Below are positions 46,701-56,265 of a stretch of DNA of 64,000 nt, in pieces. Origin of the DNA: Symbiodinium microadriaticum (lineage: Eukaryota > Sar > Dinophyceae > Suessiales > Symbiodiniaceae); the NCBI GenBank assembly GCA_001939145.1, contig LSRX01000843.1, positions 1 to 64,000 of the forward strand, given 5' to 3'. Made by a program: the position numbers and the translations under genes. Positions within the stretch are counted from its first letter, which is position 1. Each line of letters starts with the position of its first letter. The notes beneath the pieces are model-generated. The model saw nothing but the letters and a program-made list of their open reading frames with translations, did no database searches and was not told where the DNA came from.

Positions 46701-46930
46701 CAGTTTACACGATCTCCACCACTCGCACAGCTCGCTGAACAGCCCTTGATCGCAAAGCTATTTTCCTCGCGATCGGAACGTGGGACGTGATCGCGTCATA
46801 GATCGGATCATCAAAACTTCACTCGATCTTCACACGTCCGATCGGAGCCCCGATCACCGGGTGTGCGCATTGGCATTGCCAACGACCGCAACATCCATCC
46901 GATCGAACACATCAGATGAGCGATATTCCC
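46701..46930 (-). repeat. Split direct repeat B2 (3' terminal copy)
   Basis: 230 bases, from CAGTTTACACGATCTCCACC to GAGCGATATTCCC on plus. It differs from B1 at one position that I found (GCAAAGCTA against GCAAAGTTA). The left boundary is set by the change from TA-rich flank (ATAAAT) to CAGTTT. Confidence 0.95.
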
Positions 46931-47850
46931 TGCGAACAAAATCAAGAAAAATCTTCGATCGGATCTCTTGCCGAGGGAGAGGGCTCCTCGATGGGATCAT
47001 CATCAAGAGGAGCCGCTCCAAGGAGGGCGACCAGTTCCCGCTCGGCTGCTCGAAAGGCAGCATCTGGAGCTGCCTTTGCTTTGGGGCGACCCGAGCCGGC
47101 TTGATACCCCGCCGTGCGAGCCCCAGCATTATTGGAGTTCTGGGCCGCGATCTGGGCCGGGGTCGGCGGAGGCTTTGCCTTCGCATGCCGAGGGCGCGGA
47201 GCATCGCGAGCAGCATGTCCCCCGGCTCGCTGAGTGGCTTCCCAGAAGATCGCATCGTCGTAGCCGCGAGGATCATCCTCAGCAGTGAGATCGACGTACC
47301 TGGGAGGCGCAGTAGTCCGACCGTGGAAGGGTCGAGCGCCTTCGTCGGCGCGGTAAAAGATCGGCTGGTCGTAGCTTCTAGGATTCTAGAGGGAACGGCC
47401 CCGGGAGCAGCTGCATAGCGATTCGGATCACGATGGGCAGGAGGGACGGCCCAGAGCTGCCCTCTGCAGAAATTGCACATGTTGAAGCGGCGATCGCATG
47501 CAGTGCAGAGGGGCGTTCGTTGATTGTTTGCCCAGTGCTCTCGCGGCATACGATCGGCCGCAAAGCACTCCCCCTAATCATTCCCGTCGCAGTAGCACCC
47601 TGTGTACAGACCGCAGTCCACACAGGGGCGACAGAGCTGGTCTTGGGTGCCAACCGCGAGAGCTTGCAGAGCGACTTGATCCGGGCCCAACTGGGGCCGA
47701 TCGCCCATAGTCAACAAAAGAACAGAAAAGGGCGGAGTGGGTGGGTTCTTTTGGGCACGGCCGATCGGCTCATGCCAAAATGGCCACGGATGAATGGCAT
47801 CAGGGCAGTTCTTACGATCGCAAAACTGATCCCCCAATTCCAGACCTACC
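46854..47850 (-). CDS. ORF4: cysteine-rich protein reading out of repeat A2
   Basis: The frame begins inside A2 (LGDQFCDRKNCPDAIHPWPF then WHEPIGRAQK), leaves the repeat, and continues through CRPCVDCGLYTGCYCDGND, a TAG at 47574-47576, then GECFAADRMPREHWANNQRT then PLCTACDRRFNMCNFCRGQL, ending at 46854 within B2. Counting both sides of the TAG there are about fourteen Cys plus a His, spaced as CxxCxxC, CxC, CxxC and CxxC, which suggests a multi-zinc module. No ATG is seen at the start; an in-frame TAG lies just upstream in A2. A similar Cys-rich module is familiar to me from dinoflagellate predicted proteins, but I cannot name a family. The 3' tail is Arg/Leu-rich and may be non-coding. Confidence 0.55.
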
Positions 47851-47869
47851 TAGCCGATAATTAGGAGAC
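47746..47869 (-). repeat. Split direct repeat A2 (internal copy)
   Basis: 124 bases, TTCTTTTGGGCACGGCCGAT to ATTAGGAGAC on plus, four differences from A1. It abuts B1 exactly. Confidence 0.95.
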
Positions 47870-48099
47870 CAGTTTACACGATCTCCACCACTCGCACAGC
47901 TCGCTGAACAGCCCTTGATCGCAAAGTTATTTTCCTCGCGATCGGAACGTGGGACGTGATCGCGTCATAGATCGGATCATCAAAACTTCACTCGATCTTC
48001 ACACGTCCGATCGGAGCCCCGATCACCGGGTGTGCGCATTGGCATTGCCAACGACCGCAACATCCATCCGATCGAACACATCAGATGAGCGATATTCCC
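47870..48099 (-). repeat. Split direct repeat B1 (internal copy)
   Basis: 230 bases, one difference from B2. The A2/B1 junction reads GGAGAC|CAGTTT on plus, which is the sequence produced if the two element ends are joined in a circle. Confidence 0.95.
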
Positions 48100-48105
48100 A
48101 GGCCC

Positions 48106-50160
48106 TCAGACTCCTTTGGGAGTATCAGAAGGGATAGTGATCCAACCGCAAAGCAGACCTGTCGCCACGTCGCCTCGGGAGGGGTTATCAGCGGGATTCG
48201 AATCTGTTGGAACTCGATCGATGTATACTGAACATCGTAACTCGAGAACGAGTTCCCAAAATATTCCTACGAGCTCGCAAACGTCTTCCTTGGCCGAATA
48301 GCCCTTGATCAAGGCCGCTTCGACCGGTTCTGAATCAATAAACAGCAGAACTAGCTTTCCACGGATCTCTTCCCGGAAAGTCTGAACAGCGACCACAGCA
48401 GCGAGCAGTTCAATCATGCAGATCTGCGTTCTCCTAGGGAACCATCTCTGCATGATCAGCTTCGGAACATCGAGGAAAACTGCTTAGGAGAATCCTCGCG
48501 AGTGAACATGACTCCCCCGATCATCTCAGTAGCCGGATCTTTCGGGCTCGAACTCGGAGCTGAGCCATCTGTGAAGATCACAATGTCGGACTTCCGAGAA
48601 CCCGCGCCAGGGATCGGCCTTGGTGGGCCGTGCATAACGAGAGTCCGCCACTTGTAGAGAGAGTATATCAGCGCCGGCGTCAGAGCTGTGTCCATCGTCT
48701 TCCGGGAGTACTGTCGATCGGACAGTGCTCTGAGGAATGCCCGTCCGACCTTCCCCCAGAGCTGAGAAGCGCCGAACATGAGCTTGCCCCGGAGCTTCCC
48801 GGCCTGACCAGGCGAAAGCTCTTCGTGCTCGAGGATCATGGAGATCTCGTCGAAGAGCTCCTTCTTCCGCGACTTCTTGATCTTAAGGAGGTACTGCTCA
48901 AGATCGTAGGTTACTCCCAGAATTGTGGTTTCAGGGCACAGCTGGAGCTTCTGTTGATCGAACCTCGCTCCTAGCCACCAGTGCACCTTCTCCGCAAGTG
49001 CGAAAGCACTCGCAGCGGTGTCCTCCGGCTCGAACCCGTACTTGTCGTCGTAGAAATTGAAAGCAGCCACGGAGAACACGCGCCGAAGGATGTCAGTGAT
49101 GGCAGCCGAGCGTCGAGTATAGTTGTAGACGGCGGAGACCAACCCGAACGAGTGGCCCACCATCACGAAGAACGCGACCTTGCCTGTACCGGGATCCTTC
49201 AAGGCCACGACACTCCACTTACGGTGACCGGGCGAGATCGGCACCTGGCGATAGGCCCTGCGCTCGTCCAGCACCCATCCGCGTAGAGGTTTATCAGGCA
49301 ACCGCGAACGCAGCCACTTGATCACAGCGACGTTAGCGCCTGTAGACGGGAGCTCGAGCTTCTCTGTCACGACGGTCGCCATATTGATCCCATTCGAGGT
49401 GGCACTATCCACTCCCCGGACTTTGTTCTTCTGAACGACCTCGAACCTCTGCGTGGGGATCCAGTGATCATCCCCCACGAATTCCGAGACCTCGGACTCT
49501 TCGAAGAAGGGTCCGACCGCTGGTCCTTCAGCCACATCCTCCAAGGTCGCCTCCCAGACCTTGGGCGAGTGTTCAGTCACGGGAGCTCTCTTTATCGCTC
49601 TCAGAACCTTGGAACGAAACTCCCAGGCCCGCGAACGAAGAGATTCCACGGAGAGGTGATCAGCATGAGGCTTCCGATCGGCCGCCCAGCGATGTGAAGA
49701 GGCGATATCACCGACGATCGGCATGCCGGCCATAATCTGATCCACCAAGTCCACATCTGAACAGGCGGCTTGATGCATGAGCTCGCGCCACAGAGCCACA
49801 TGAAAGAAAGCACCGAGCACCACCGGCTGGTCGTCCGGAACGCCCCGCAGGAGGCGGCGAAGATGACGGTCCGGGATCTGCTTGAGCAATCGTTCGGACT
49901 CAGGCACGAGATCCTGGGCGCGAGCGTCCCAGTGCTACAAGAGAGACTCACGACGATCGCAAATTGTCTCAGGATGATCCACTATTTCTTGCAGAACGGT
50001 TTGAAGATCAGAATCGATCGTGGCATCCTGGGTGAAGGGATGGGTCGCATCGAGCGCAAACTCGATCGCCTCGCCGGGATGCATCTCGGTCGTGATCAAA
50101 GACAGGACGACCGACTTCTTCATCTGGTAGCCGGCCGCAATGGCCTTCTTGCCAGAGGAT
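48106..50160 (-). CDS. ORF3 C-terminal half: reverse transcriptase and RNase H
   Basis: This is part of the polyprotein that begins at 52130. The 483-codon frame from 49907 carries RT motif A LDERRAYRQVPI (about residue 214), motif B GHSFGLVSAVYNYTR and motif C FNFYDDKYGF with the catalytic Asp pair (about residue 285), followed by ILGVTYD. RNase H begins with DIVIFTDGSA; after a one-base shift near 48477 it continues with MIELLAAVVA (catalytic Glu), LLFIDSEPVEAALIKG (Asp) and DSNPADNPSRG (final Asp). The order RT then RNase H, and the NPADxPSR ending, are typical of DIRS/Ngaro elements. A TAG near 49935 and a shift near 50160 interrupt the link to the oxygenase-like domain. ORF3 ends 7 bases before repeat B1. 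Confidence 0.9.
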
Positions 50161-50937
50161 CGCTGACGGTGATCACGAACTCGGACAGGAGCTCCATGCG
50201 GTCGTTGGCGATCCGCAGCTTCAGTGCGCAGGCAAAAGTCGGAACTTGCCAGGGGGCTTCCGCATGGTCACCCGTCTGCACCGGAGCCGGATTGAACCCA
50301 AGTTGCAGAAGATGTTCGACTTCATCTGCAGGTATTCGATCGACACCCTGAACGGAGTAGACCGCCAGGACGACCCGCGTTCCTTCCTAGGGGAGCGTCA
50401 TATGGAGAGCTTCCTTGGCGTTGAAGACGATGGTATCCTGATCAAACTCCGTGTTGGTACCCGGGATCGTCCGACCATCTATGTCTTGGGGGTCCTGCCC
50501 GAGCGGGTCCTCGATCCAGAGCCCGCCTCCTGAGCTTGATGACCACATTCGGAGTAGCCTCATTGCCCGAATCGCGGTGGGGCTTCGCCTCTTGATCGTA
50601 GAGGATGGCGAACGACGTAAACACAATCCCTGATGCCTTCTGTTGGATATACCGGGTGATCGCCTGAATCGACCACGGCCACGAGCGGCAAGAGGACCGC
50701 AAGCGGGTGATACCTCCGTGTCGATAGGCTCCGGCGAAGAAGGCGCTGCCCCGCTCGCCGGCCGCCTTGTGCTGCCCTTGATCCGGCAGATAGAAAGCGA
50801 GCTGCAGCATGTAGGAGTGGAGTCTTCTTCGCCACGAGCTCTTGAGCGATCGCCTCCGCGTCCACATCGCCCATCACCCCCGAGAGCGCGAGGTAGGGTC
50901 GAAAGTCAGATCCCGAAGGAACGGATCAGTGGTTGCC
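50161..50937 (-). CDS. ORF3 middle: 2-oxoglutarate/Fe(II) oxygenase-like domain
   Basis: Between the zinc finger and RT the frames read SYMLQLAFYLPDQ, GIVFTSFAILYDQEAKPHRD then SGNEATPNVVIKL, then after a one-base shift GGGLWIEDPLG, and DTIVFNAKEALHMTLP followed by a TAG at 50387-50389 (probably a former Trp) and EGTRVVLAVYSVQG. This gives HxD, a GGxLW turn, a distal His and an Arg on the next strand, in the order and spacing of the double-stranded beta-helix 2OG-Fe(II) oxygenases (prolyl-hydroxylase/AlkB class): two His and one Asp bind iron, and the Arg binds 2-oxoglutarate. A TGA near 50920 and frameshifts near 50830 and 50530 break it. The identification rests on motif pattern, not on a search. 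Confidence 0.65.
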
Positions 50938-52130
50938 GATCATGGCATGCGGCTCTCCGCAGACCATGCATAGGTGCTTAAATCGGCAACTATCCCCTGC
51001 AACGCAGCCGAGCGACGAGTTGAAGTAGTGGCAGCGGCGAGCGCCCTGCACCTTCTTCGCGGCATCTGCGAGTCTGCGATCAACTTCCACTCCTTCTCGG
51101 GGATCCGATCGTCCCGCTTGAGCTTCTTAGTGGGATCTTCCTTGGGGATCTTCTTGGGCGTCTCCTCCTTCCCCGGCGTTTGGAGCCGCTTCTTCTTCTT
51201 CCCTCCTCGCGGGCGCTTGAAGGGATTGTGAGGAGGAGGAGGAGCCCCATCTTCTTGAACCTGATCGGGGTTCGCGACGAACTGCTGGCGGTTGTGTTCG
51301 ACCTTCGACAGCGTCACGCTCGTCCGCGCATCGTTCCACAAGTACTTGTGGTTGTTGAGGACCTCGAGCAAGGCCTGCGAGAACGCCGTGTATGTAGCCC
51401 TCTGCTCCGAAAGAAGGCGAAATATCTTCTTCCGTATCGCTCGATCGGCCGCCATCAGAAAAGGCAAACCAGGGCACTCAGACCTGAACTGCTCGAGCTC
51501 CTGAAGGTACTTGAGCGGCCCTTCGGCACGCGAGAACGCGCAGATGTTCAGGTACTCGAGCGACACGAAGAAAGCATGGAGCCTATGGAACAGCGTGGTC
51601 ACATCAGTCACCGGTTCGGGTTGATCAGCCCTCGAGATGGAAAGGAGATCTTCCGCGTTCCGGGAGAGCCCAGACTTCACGACGATCACGTCGGCTCGCG
51701 TCCTGATCTCAGCCGGCTCGTAGAAGGGAACTATGCCATGAATGAGGAAGTCCCGAGAAAAGCGCTCTACGAACTTCTTGTGTGGTTCCTTGGCGTCGAT
51801 CAAGATCACGTCCGGATGGACCCGCACAAAACGATCACGGAACTCAGCGTGATCCTCCTGCGAGAGCTCCGGGATCTTGTTCGGGTCTTCCTCCATCCTA
51901 GCGCGCCGAGAGGCGTACTGGGTCTGCAGAGCCTGGGCCGCCTGCCATACCGCCGCCAGCGACATGACTGACAGTTCTTGGCTCGCTGCATCAGCCCCGA
52001 GCGGAGACATGTCCGCTTCCCAGAGCTTGCGTAGGGTTTCCTTTGCCGACGACTGCCGACCGAAGATCTGACGGAGATTCAGCTTCGGGGTCGCTGCCTC
52101 GTTCGCGTAGACAGTACGATCGACGACCAT
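50920..52130 (-). CDS. ORF3 N-terminal half: Gag-like domain with CCCH zinc finger
   Basis: ATG at 52130. About 330 residues of helix-rich sequence (LRQIFGRQSSAKETLRKLWE, FVRVHPDVILIDAKEPHKKF) are followed by a Pro-rich and Lys-rich linker (PRGGKKKKRLQTP) and, after a one-base shift near 51080, a zinc finger: RRCHYFNSSLGCVAGDSCRF then KHLCMVCGEPHAM. The Cys-x8-Cys-x5-Cys-x3-His spacing is exactly the CCCH class, which binds RNA. A nucleic-acid-binding finger after a helical domain is what a Gag needs, so the Gag-like label is by position and architecture. The long frame continuing past 51080 to 50940 is the out-of-frame shadow of the finger. Confidence 0.75.
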
Positions 52131-52219
52131 GGCTAATGCAAGCTATAGACCCTGGGCTCGAGCTGCACTGAATGGATGAACTTCCGAACACAGAGCGCAC
52201 TCAAGATCCGGCTACTTAT

Positions 52220-53926
52220 TCACGGCTCCGTGAAAATCTTGCCAGAACAGAGCGAGCACATCTGTGAGCTCGGCGGGATCTCACCGAGGTCATCGCACTC
52301 AGTGACCTTATAGCGCCCGCAGAGCGTGCGCTCCGCTCCGGTACCGTCTATGTACATAGCATGGTACTTAAGACTGAGATCCTTGGCTGGAGCTGCTGAC
52401 GATCGAGCCTTCGTGACATAGGTCAGGGTGCAGTCCCCGAAGTCGATCAGATTGGAGTCCTCGGCCTCGAACTCGGGCGGAGACTTCCAGTCCGATGCGA
52501 TCCTCTTTGTGAGCCGCTTGACCATCTCGACCGAGATCTCCTTACGGCTCCGAGCGTACTTCAGGACCAACTGGTGCGGGTTCTTCCAGTTTGCCTGGAG
52601 CCCGATCTCTTTATCCGGCTCTTATTGTGCCTGGACCGCGGCCGCGAGCAGTGTCACACGGCACGAATGCCAAGTGATCTCCTGTATGAGCTGCAGGTAC
52701 CCTTTGAGATCGGGCGGAGAGATATGTCCTCGCTTCAGATCGTCCGAAGCCGCAGTCGTGAGCACATACCTGAGCCAGAGCACGCTCCTTTGGTAGGTCG
52801 CGGGTCGATCAGTGAAGCGTTCGGCGGACTCGAGCTCCTTCATGAAGTAGTCCCGATCGTCCATCTCGAACGAGGCTGCGCTCCATCCGTCCTCCATCCA
52901 CTCTTCGCCTGAGACCGAGACCTTGGCCACCGCGAAGCGTGTACCCTTCTTCTGCCGCTCGACCTTCGTTTGCCATACCACCCCGTAGAGCGCCTCGTCT
53001 TTCATGGCGAGCGCCTCGGGGACGACGTGCATGGCATCATCGAACCGCAGTGACGAGTAGATCATGATCAGGATCCACCACGCGAAGAAGGCTAGCACGA
53101 ACTGGCTCGATCGGAACCTTGCGCATACGAAGCGCTCGAGCGCCGCCACCAGCACCAGAGAGATCGGGACGGCCTCGCGCGTCTCTTTGCCGCGCTTGCC
53201 ATACACCCTCTTTTGGAGAGCTATAATACGAGCATCAAGCAGATCTGGCGCTTGCATCCCGATCCTCTTGCAGATCCACTTCACTGCCCCCCGAACTGAA
53301 GGGATCACAGTGGGTCCGCAGCCACGATCTGCTAGATCAAGTATGTACTTCACCAGCACCTCCGTGTGGTCAACGGGATGGCGTTAATGTTTTGCGATCT
53401 GGCCCAAGTCTCGAGACGCTCCCAGTGGCGAACGCACTGCTGAATCGTCCTGAACCCGCCGCTCTCGTATACGATCGAGCGAAGCGCGTTCATCTCTTCC
53501 TGCGAGAGCGGGGATCCAGGTTTCGGCCCTCCAGCGATCGTTGCATGCTCACCGCAGCGCTCCACGATCGCCCTGAGCCTCATGCCCCACTTCCGAGCCT
53601 CGCCGAGCTCGCGAGCTTTGAGCGACGCCTGAGCCTCTTCCGCTCGTGGCTCAATCGCTCTCGGCCGCTTCGCGAGCGGAAGGGGCAACGGCGGCTCGTT
53701 CGAGTTCTTCTTCGACTTCAAAGGGGAACGTCCCACGGCTACCGAGATCTCTGCTAGCCCGAAGCCGAGGTCGACCGCCAGATCTGCGGTGCCGCTCTTG
53801 GCCGTATTCCGAACGAGAGCGAAACAAAGAGTATCTCTATCGTTGGGACACTGTTGGGACCCACCTGGCGAGCTCCTCCTCAGTCTTCTGCTGAGCTGGG
53901 GAGTAGTGAGCCTCGAGCGCAGGCAT
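52220..53926 (-). CDS. ORF2: tyrosine recombinase (integrase)
   Basis: ATG at 53926 (MPALEAHYSPAQQKTEEELA). Frameshifts occur near 53840 and 53355, and a TAA at 52622-52624 lies in an otherwise continuous frame. The catalytic set is visible: Arg in YSSLRFDDAMHV, candidate Lys in VVWQTKVERQKKG, His-x-x-Arg in ITWHSCRVTLL and, beyond the TAA, Tyr in LVLKYARSRKE. An N-terminal helical SAM-like region (RTIQQCVRHWERLETWARSQ) precedes it. The C-terminal extension ends with a Cys cluster (LCGRYKVTEC, MCSLCSG). The enzyme would insert the circular cDNA by site-specific recombination. Losing the Tyr to the TAA would inactivate it. It lies 53 bases after ORF1 and 89 before ORF3. Confidence 0.88.
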
Positions 53927-53979
53927 CCATCCGAAACAGCACAGTCAGAGCTTCTCGAACTGAGCCATCCGAAGATCGA

Positions 53980-55742
53980 CTAACCATTGGCAGAAGTCAT
54001 CCCCGAACAGAGGCAGAGAAAGGATCTTCCTAACTGACCTGTCCATCTCGGGCTGAACAGCTGCGAGTGTGAAAGCACGAGCCTGCTAATGGCAACCGAG
54101 CGCCGTGCCTGAGCCAGGACATGCTGATCATCCTCCGCCTCCTCGCGATCGTGGAGGACGTCGGTGAAGACCTGCGAGAAGCGCATGTCCGCCCTCAAGC
54201 GATCTCTCGCCTCATCAAAGTAGTCTTCGGCCCGATCGGCCGGAAGTTCGTCACCCTCGACCACCGGGTTGATCACCGACACCCTCTGATCATAGGCCTG
54301 CTGGGCAGACGTCGGCATGTTCGTCAGAGCCGCTGTAGTGGATGCTCCCAGCTGCCGAGCGGCCTGCTTGGCTGCCTCTTCCATGAGAGCAGGCGGGCCT
54401 CTCTGAGCCGTGAGTTGATTCCCGGCATCATGCGAACGATGGGCGAGGGCCTCCTGCCGAACGAACGTCAGAGGGTTCACCTTGAGCTTCGAACGAGCAC
54501 GGAGGTGGAAATTTCCGGGGAACTGGTCCGTGGTGGTGCCGACGGTGTCGTCATCGTTCGCGATAGCATCATTGTACCACGGGGCGATCACCGCCGAGAG
54601 CTGCGCAAACTGCTGCACGTGGTCCGGCCCTTCGACGCGAGCGCGCTGGCTCCGGCAGGTCTGGATCGTGTTGATCAGAGCAGGGCCGGAGATGTGGCTG
54701 ACGGTGAGCCAGGTGCCAGGAACTGACGTTCGCCCACACTTCAAGTCGAGCCGATTGTTGGCATCCCGGAACCTGAACTCCACGCGATCTGCGTCATTGC
54801 CATAGCCTTCCTGCGACGATCGCTCAGTCACCCGCAGCTCGCAAGTGCTCATGGCGTAATCGCTCGCCATCACCGATCCTTGCGGGCCGATCGAATAGAC
54901 CTGGCCACCGACCTCGAAGGACATGACCGAGACCTTCCAACCGACGAACACGGAGATGACGATGGACGGCCTGAAGCAGCCCTTTTGCGCGGTCCTGATC
55001 AAGACCTCGTCGCAGAACTGCTGTTGAACAGACAGATCAGCATCCGAGCGATAGCCTCGGAACACCCAGTGGAACAGGACCTCATTTCGATTGAAGACCT
55101 TGACGTCCACATAGGTGGCCGAAGTATCGAACATGACCGGCCAAGTGAATGGCTGGAATGCCGGGTGCGATAGCGCCCTGCTCGCGTGGGAGTCCCATTG
55201 AGCACAGGGGCCTCCCGTCGTCGAGGTCATCGGAAAGAGCAGGACCGCCTTGATGCCGTCCAGGGTATAGTTCGCGAACAGCGAACAGTGATACCCCGAG
55301 CTAGGCGTGAGCACTTGATCCCGCTCCGTCAGCACATTGATCGAGCTGGCGGCGTTGGACATGATCTCCTGTGCCAACCAGTTCTGGAAGGGAGAGACCA
55401 CCCGATCATCGCGATTGTCGATGACCAGGAGCGAGTTCCTCGTCTCATCCTCCTCCTCGACCACCATCTGCCGAACGAAGTCTGGCCTCTGAACCCGGAA
55501 CGGTTGTGGGCCGCTGGGCCGCCGCGATCGCGACGCCCGCGGCGATCATCGCCACCCCATCCAGATCCCCAGTCGCCCGAGGCTGCAGCCGAAGCCGCAG
55601 GATTCTGAGGAGCCTCCGCTTGCCCCGGGACGTAGTGACTCCAGTTCCCCGGATTCTGTGGGGGCGGATTGCGCCTCGGGAGCCCGAAAGTCGGGATCTC
55701 CCTCTGAGTTGCCGAAGAGCCTTGAATAGGAGGGAACGCCAT
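53980..55742 (-). CDS. ORF1: unrecognised element protein
   Basis: ATG at 55742 (MAFPPIQGSSATQREIPTFG), with a Pro/Gly/Arg-rich N-terminus. A one-base shift between about 55560 and 55470 leads to a 495-codon frame that also reads upstream of its first Met (FRVQRPDFVRQM). The central 250 residues look beta-rich (FVGWKVSVMSFEVGGQVYSI, VEFRFRDANNRLDLKCG), and the C-terminal part is helical and acidic. No catalytic motif is seen. The position at the 5' end would suit a structural protein, yet a Gag-like domain with a zinc finger already exists in ORF3, so the role is open. Roughly 585 residues in total. Confidence 0.6.
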
Positions 55743-55785
55743 TGCAGGAATGATCTATCCTGAATGCTTGCCTCTCCCACGCCGC

Positions 55786-55909
55786 TTCTTTTGGGCACGG
55801 CCGATCGGCTCATGCCAAAATGGCCACGGATGAATGACATCGGGGCACTTCTCACGATCGCAAAACTGATCCCCCAATTCCAGACCTACCTAGCCGATAA
55901 TTAGGAGAC
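55786..55909 (-). repeat. Split direct repeat A1 (5' terminal copy)
   Basis: 124 bases ending ATTAGGAGAC on plus, immediately followed by (AT)n flank. Four differences from A2 (97% identity). It encodes the same WHEPIGRAQK peptide as the start of ORF4 but reaches a TAG soon after leaving the repeat. Confidence 0.95.

Positions 55910-55940
<31 letters not shown>
55910..55940. repeat. (TA)n microsatellite, right flank of insertion
   Basis: About 12 AT units followed by ACACAC. With the TATATATATATAAAT at 46684-46700 it forms the two halves of the target tract. Confidence 0.95.
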
Positions 55941-55941
<1 letters not shown>

Positions 55942-55977
55942 TCATTAGGCATTTATGTTCATGTAAACATAACGGTG

Positions 55978-56140
55978 GCAGATGGTGGCAGTAGTAGTCG
56001 TCGTCGTAGTAGTGGTGGTAGTAGCAGCAGTAGCAGTAGTAGCAGTAGTAGCAGCAACAGCAGCAGTAGCAGCAGCAGTAGCAGAAGCAGAAGAAGAAGA
56101 AGCAGAAGTAGAAGTAGCAGAAGTAGAAGTAGAAGTAGTA

Positions 56141-56198
<58 letters not shown>

Positions 56199-56265
56199 CA
56201 GCAGCAGGAGCAGTAATAGGAGTCGTAGTAGAAATAGTGGTAACGTAGCAGAGCAGTAGCAGCAG
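55978..56265. repeat. AGT/AGC/AGA trinucleotide array
   Basis: About 280 bases of GTA/GCA/GAA triplets, with a perfect (AGT)n core near 56140-56200. The resulting poly-Ser, poly-Val, poly-Leu and poly-Thr frames are not genes. Confidence 0.95.

Larger units (their letters stand above)
46701..55909 (-). mobile_element. DIRS-superfamily (PAT/Ngaro-like) tyrosine-recombinase retrotransposon, 9.2 kb
   Basis: On the minus strand the structure is A1 (55909-55786), ORF1, ORF2 (tyrosine recombinase), ORF3 (Gag-like, CCCH, 2OG oxygenase-like, RT, RNase H), B1 (48099-47870), A2 (47869-47746), a unique 815-base segment with ORF4, and B2 (46930-46701). Split direct repeats A1...B1A2...B2 together with RT, RNase H and a tyrosine recombinase define the PAT/Ngaro arrangement of the DIRS superfamily, elements that integrate as circles without target-site duplication. 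B1A2 abut directly, as expected for the circle-junction template. The flanks on both sides are (TA)n. The ORFs contain several frameshifts and stops. Confidence 0.93.

Noticed and set aside
50940-51060. C-terminal end of the uninterrupted 396-codon frame
   Set aside because: After about 51080 the alternative frame gives a perfect CCCH zinc finger, so the continuation of the long frame is an out-of-frame shadow.
51180-51971. A 263-codon plus-strand frame
   Set aside because: It lies opposite the Gag-like domain, which has clear coding character on minus.
54121-55608. Plus-strand frames of 201, 140 and 107 codons opposite ORF1
   Set aside because: Antisense shadows of a GC-rich coding region.
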